A stretch of 64,000 bases of DNA from Daucus carota subsp. sativus (taxonomy: Eukaryota > Streptophyta > Magnoliopsida > Apiales > Apiaceae). Below are positions 61,627-64,000 of this stretch, in pieces. The DNA lies in the NCBI RefSeq assembly GCF_001625215.2, contig NC_030381.2, positions 53,865,214-53,929,213 on the forward strand, in the 5' to 3' direction. Below the pieces are notes generated by a model. It worked only from the letters and a program-made list of their open reading frames with translations. It ran no database searches and was not told the origin of the DNA. How positions within the stretch are numbered: the stretch's first letter is position 1; the number at the start of each line of letters is the position of its first letter. Position numbers and translations under genes: made by a program.

Positions 61627-63772
61627 TCATGTTGGTGGATGATCATCTTCTGGAGTTTGAGGTGGGATGGGTTTCCACCCAGGCTTCTCGTCCCAGTACA
61701 TGTCATAGTATATGTGACCAGGTGTGTGGTTAGTCACGCAACACCATATGCCTGTGTACCTCTTCACACGGGCTCTGAATTTTTCCTCCGTCGTCTAATT
61801 AAGATATATTTATGTGAAGGATTAGTATATTACTTACTGTAAGGGCTGAATATGATATTCGGCTATTTACTTGGACAGCAACAAGAATATAAAAATAACA
61901 TCATGAATAATTAGCTTGCCTTGTCAGAGAACCCGAGGAAGGCATCCTGCATGGATGAGAACTGGATGACTTTCATATCCTTGTACAAGGAGAATACTGC
62001 TTCAAACTGTGGAGAACAACCATGCATACTCAGAAGGGAAACCGGTTATTGAAGTTCATAAACAATATGATCAACAACGACAAGCAAGCCATCAGTTGTC
62101 AAGGTCAAATATACAAGATGATCATTAAAACGTGTAGTGCTGCTCCAAACAATGAGCATTCTCTAAATAATTTTCAAACATTAGTTGAAACTACGAGCAC
62201 ATTTGGTAATGCCTTTTTAGCCCGAGGCAGTGTTTGCTTGACCAATTTTCTGGAGTTAAAATTAATATATAACTTGGTTGATAAAAAAAATTATAATATT
62301 AATATTTTTTTACCTTTAGCTTGTAACTTAACGCAAGAAAAGCATTTTGAATTGTTGATTAATCGCTAGAGATGGTTTAACCACTAGTTCATTATCTGTT
62401 AGATTTTTCCCTTTGAATACACTATCTGAGAGTTATCAGTATTTATGAAATCTTTCCTATCTAACGGGACATACTAGATCAAATGACAAAGACACTAATA
62501 GCGTGTTATAAGCTATGTGGCCAAGAAAGGGGAATCAACTAAAACACAATTTACTGGATGGTAGAGTCGCAGAAACGCTTGTCGCTTGTTATAAATTTGC
62601 AAACACATCTTCTACAACACTTTCCCCGCAAAGATTGTGTTTTTTGTGCTTTTCTTGATAGTTAATAACGTGTCTTTCATTTTCTGTTGGTTTCATGACA
62701 GGGTATTTTGTCTTTCTGCTGCTCATTTAATACACCTAATAACAAATTAACAGTATGATTTACAAATGTACTATAAGTAAAACTTCGTTAATTTCAAATA
62801 ATTAATGTACCTAGTATAGAAGCCAACAATACACTGGCTCCACAGAGATTAAATTCCCATGTTCTAAGAGGAAACTTGTTTAGCTGTTCCATACCGACAC
62901 ATAATTGTGATATTCTCTTCATCACTGATTGCCCTCACAGAGTCACAGTGGATAACGTTTTCCTAAAATCAACATTTTTCTTGTGCTTTTTAAAAAAGAT
63001 AAAAGCCATTATTTTGTTTCATATATAATTTTAATCTCTTGAGAATTACCAACTCTGGTAGTCTGGGTAAAGACGTGGACTATCAAAGTTATATAGCCCG
63101 ACATATTTAGTAAAGAATTTTATATTATTTCTTAATAATTGGAACAAGATCATTTTAAATCCCGGTGAAATTTGGAGTACCTTTTCTTCACTGCTTCTCT
63201 TAGGAAACTTTAGAACTCCCAGTGGACCTGTACTATTTGTTACTCCACAACCTTCTGTACCATCTTGACACAATTGTACATCAAGCCATGACTCTTTCAC
63301 CTTAATATTTATCAGTGAAGAAAGATATCTTAATTAATGACCAAAAGCAAAAGTAGGATGACAATTTGACATAATTAAAATCTCGATGCTCATACCTGTG
63401 CAGGCATCAAAGAATTTTCAAAGAGGGAATACTCCCTGAACTTGATCTGCGGTCCAAATTCTATTTCAGGCAAGTCACGCAACATGACATTGACCTGCAA
63501 TTAGGTACATATATGATGGAAAAATATGAATTTATAATCGAGAATGAAAGCAACATGAGAGGACTGGATTTACAAAGAGTTTGCTGATTTCGATCTTTCT
63601 TCTCAAGTCATGAAAGCTAGCAACATAGCAATCTAAGCTTTATAGAAAGTAGTAGTACCTCGAATACATGGTCCAAAGGGCATATAAAGGGCTGCCTTGT
63701 CACGGATCCCACCAAAACTCCAGGATGCGGAAACCATAACCTATCCAACCTGCACCATAGTGGAGGCATAAC
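61627..63772 (-). CDS. XEG113: XEG113-type arabinosyltransferase (GT77), 3' half
   Basis: Minus-strand exons: 63659-63772 (VMPPLWCRLDRLWFPHPGV, TRQPFICPLDHVFE), 63396-63494 (VNVMLRDLPEIEFGP, FREYSLFENSLMPAQ), 63181-63300 (VKESWLDVQLCQDG), 61920-62006 (FEAVFSLYKDMKVIQFSSMQ) and 61627-61794 (VKRYTGIWCC, GHIYYDMYWDEKPGWKP, ending DDHPPT). All are phase 0 and in frame; 195 residues of C-terminus. This matches the C-terminal part of XEG113, a Golgi GT77 enzyme that adds arabinofuranose to hydroxyproline-rich extensins and affects cell elongation. The DxD-bearing N-terminal half lies beyond the right edge. The intron after 61920 begins GC (AAG|GCAAGC), a GC-AG intron. Confidence 0.82.
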
Positions 63773-64000
63773 CTGAAATCACAAATGAAGTGAACAAAAT
63801 CAGATAAGAATAAGGAATCCACTTCAACAATAGTTTCCAATCCTTGTAGAGTTTTCTTTATCTGATATGTAACCTGGGGCGGAGCCATTGAATGGCAAGA
63901 AGAGGTGGTGGAAATCAGTACACCAAGTTAGCTTATATGAAATCTAAGGAAGTAAACTAATATTAAATCCATCAAATAGTAAACTAATATTAAATCCATC

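Noticed and set aside
62022-62369. 115-residue plus-strand open frame
   Set aside because: It lies in an intron of XEG113 on the opposite strand and shows no recognisable domain.

Overview
The window is nuclear DNA of a flowering plant, most likely a eudicot. It is AT-rich, its genes have many short exons with GT..AG introns, and plant-specific families are present (F-box SKIP31, XEG113, KIN-7 kinesin with a DUF3490-type tail, TGA bZIP, FEX/CrcB fluoride exporter). The species cannot be fixed from sequence alone. Only four host genes look real and reasonably whole: a papain-like cysteine protease (30.3-31.6 kb, minus), SKIP31 (47.4-50.7 kb, plus), the second of two FEX copies (58.4-60.5 kb, plus), and the 3' half of XEG113 (61.6-63.8 kb, minus, running off the right edge). 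A 5' end with a ribosomal-protein-type promoter leaves the left edge on the minus strand.

Layout. 0-0.17 kb: divergent promoter and first exon. 0.39-6.54 kb: a stretch with both termini of a Helitron (TC start, hairpin plus CTAG end, A/T target) carrying degraded exons of a TGA bZIP factor and of a serine carboxypeptidase. 6.8-8.7 kb: MITEs, one nested in another. 9-19.3 kb and 36.7-47.1 kb: four copies (A-D) of a multi-exon plant gene of unknown function (here 'block X', with a possible cystatin-fold exon), with its downstream and upstream segments scattered as paralogous pieces. Copies B and D are almost identical; C and D lie in tandem, C being truncated. 20.1-25.2 kb: the 3' part of a Ty3-type LTR retrotransposon fossil with a 3.4-kb LTR. 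26.9-29.6 kb and 35.3-36.0 kb: two oppositely oriented remnants of a KIN-7 (NACK-like) kinesin. 37.2-37.5 kb: two exons resembling a WAT1/UMAMIT transporter. 51.5-60.6 kb: a recent tandem duplication of a FEX gene; copy 1 is broken by a hAT element in exon 5, copy 2 is intact.

No operon-like or multi-gene system is evident. The main biology is genome dynamics: gene-fragment capture, segmental duplication, and DNA-transposon insertions that can be proved against paralogous empty sites inside the window. The most unusual coding feature is a papain-fold protease without signal peptide or propeptide, with an acidic heptad-repeat insertion between its catalytic Cys and His. All exon boundaries were read by eye from splice motifs and reading frame; no alignments or searches were run.
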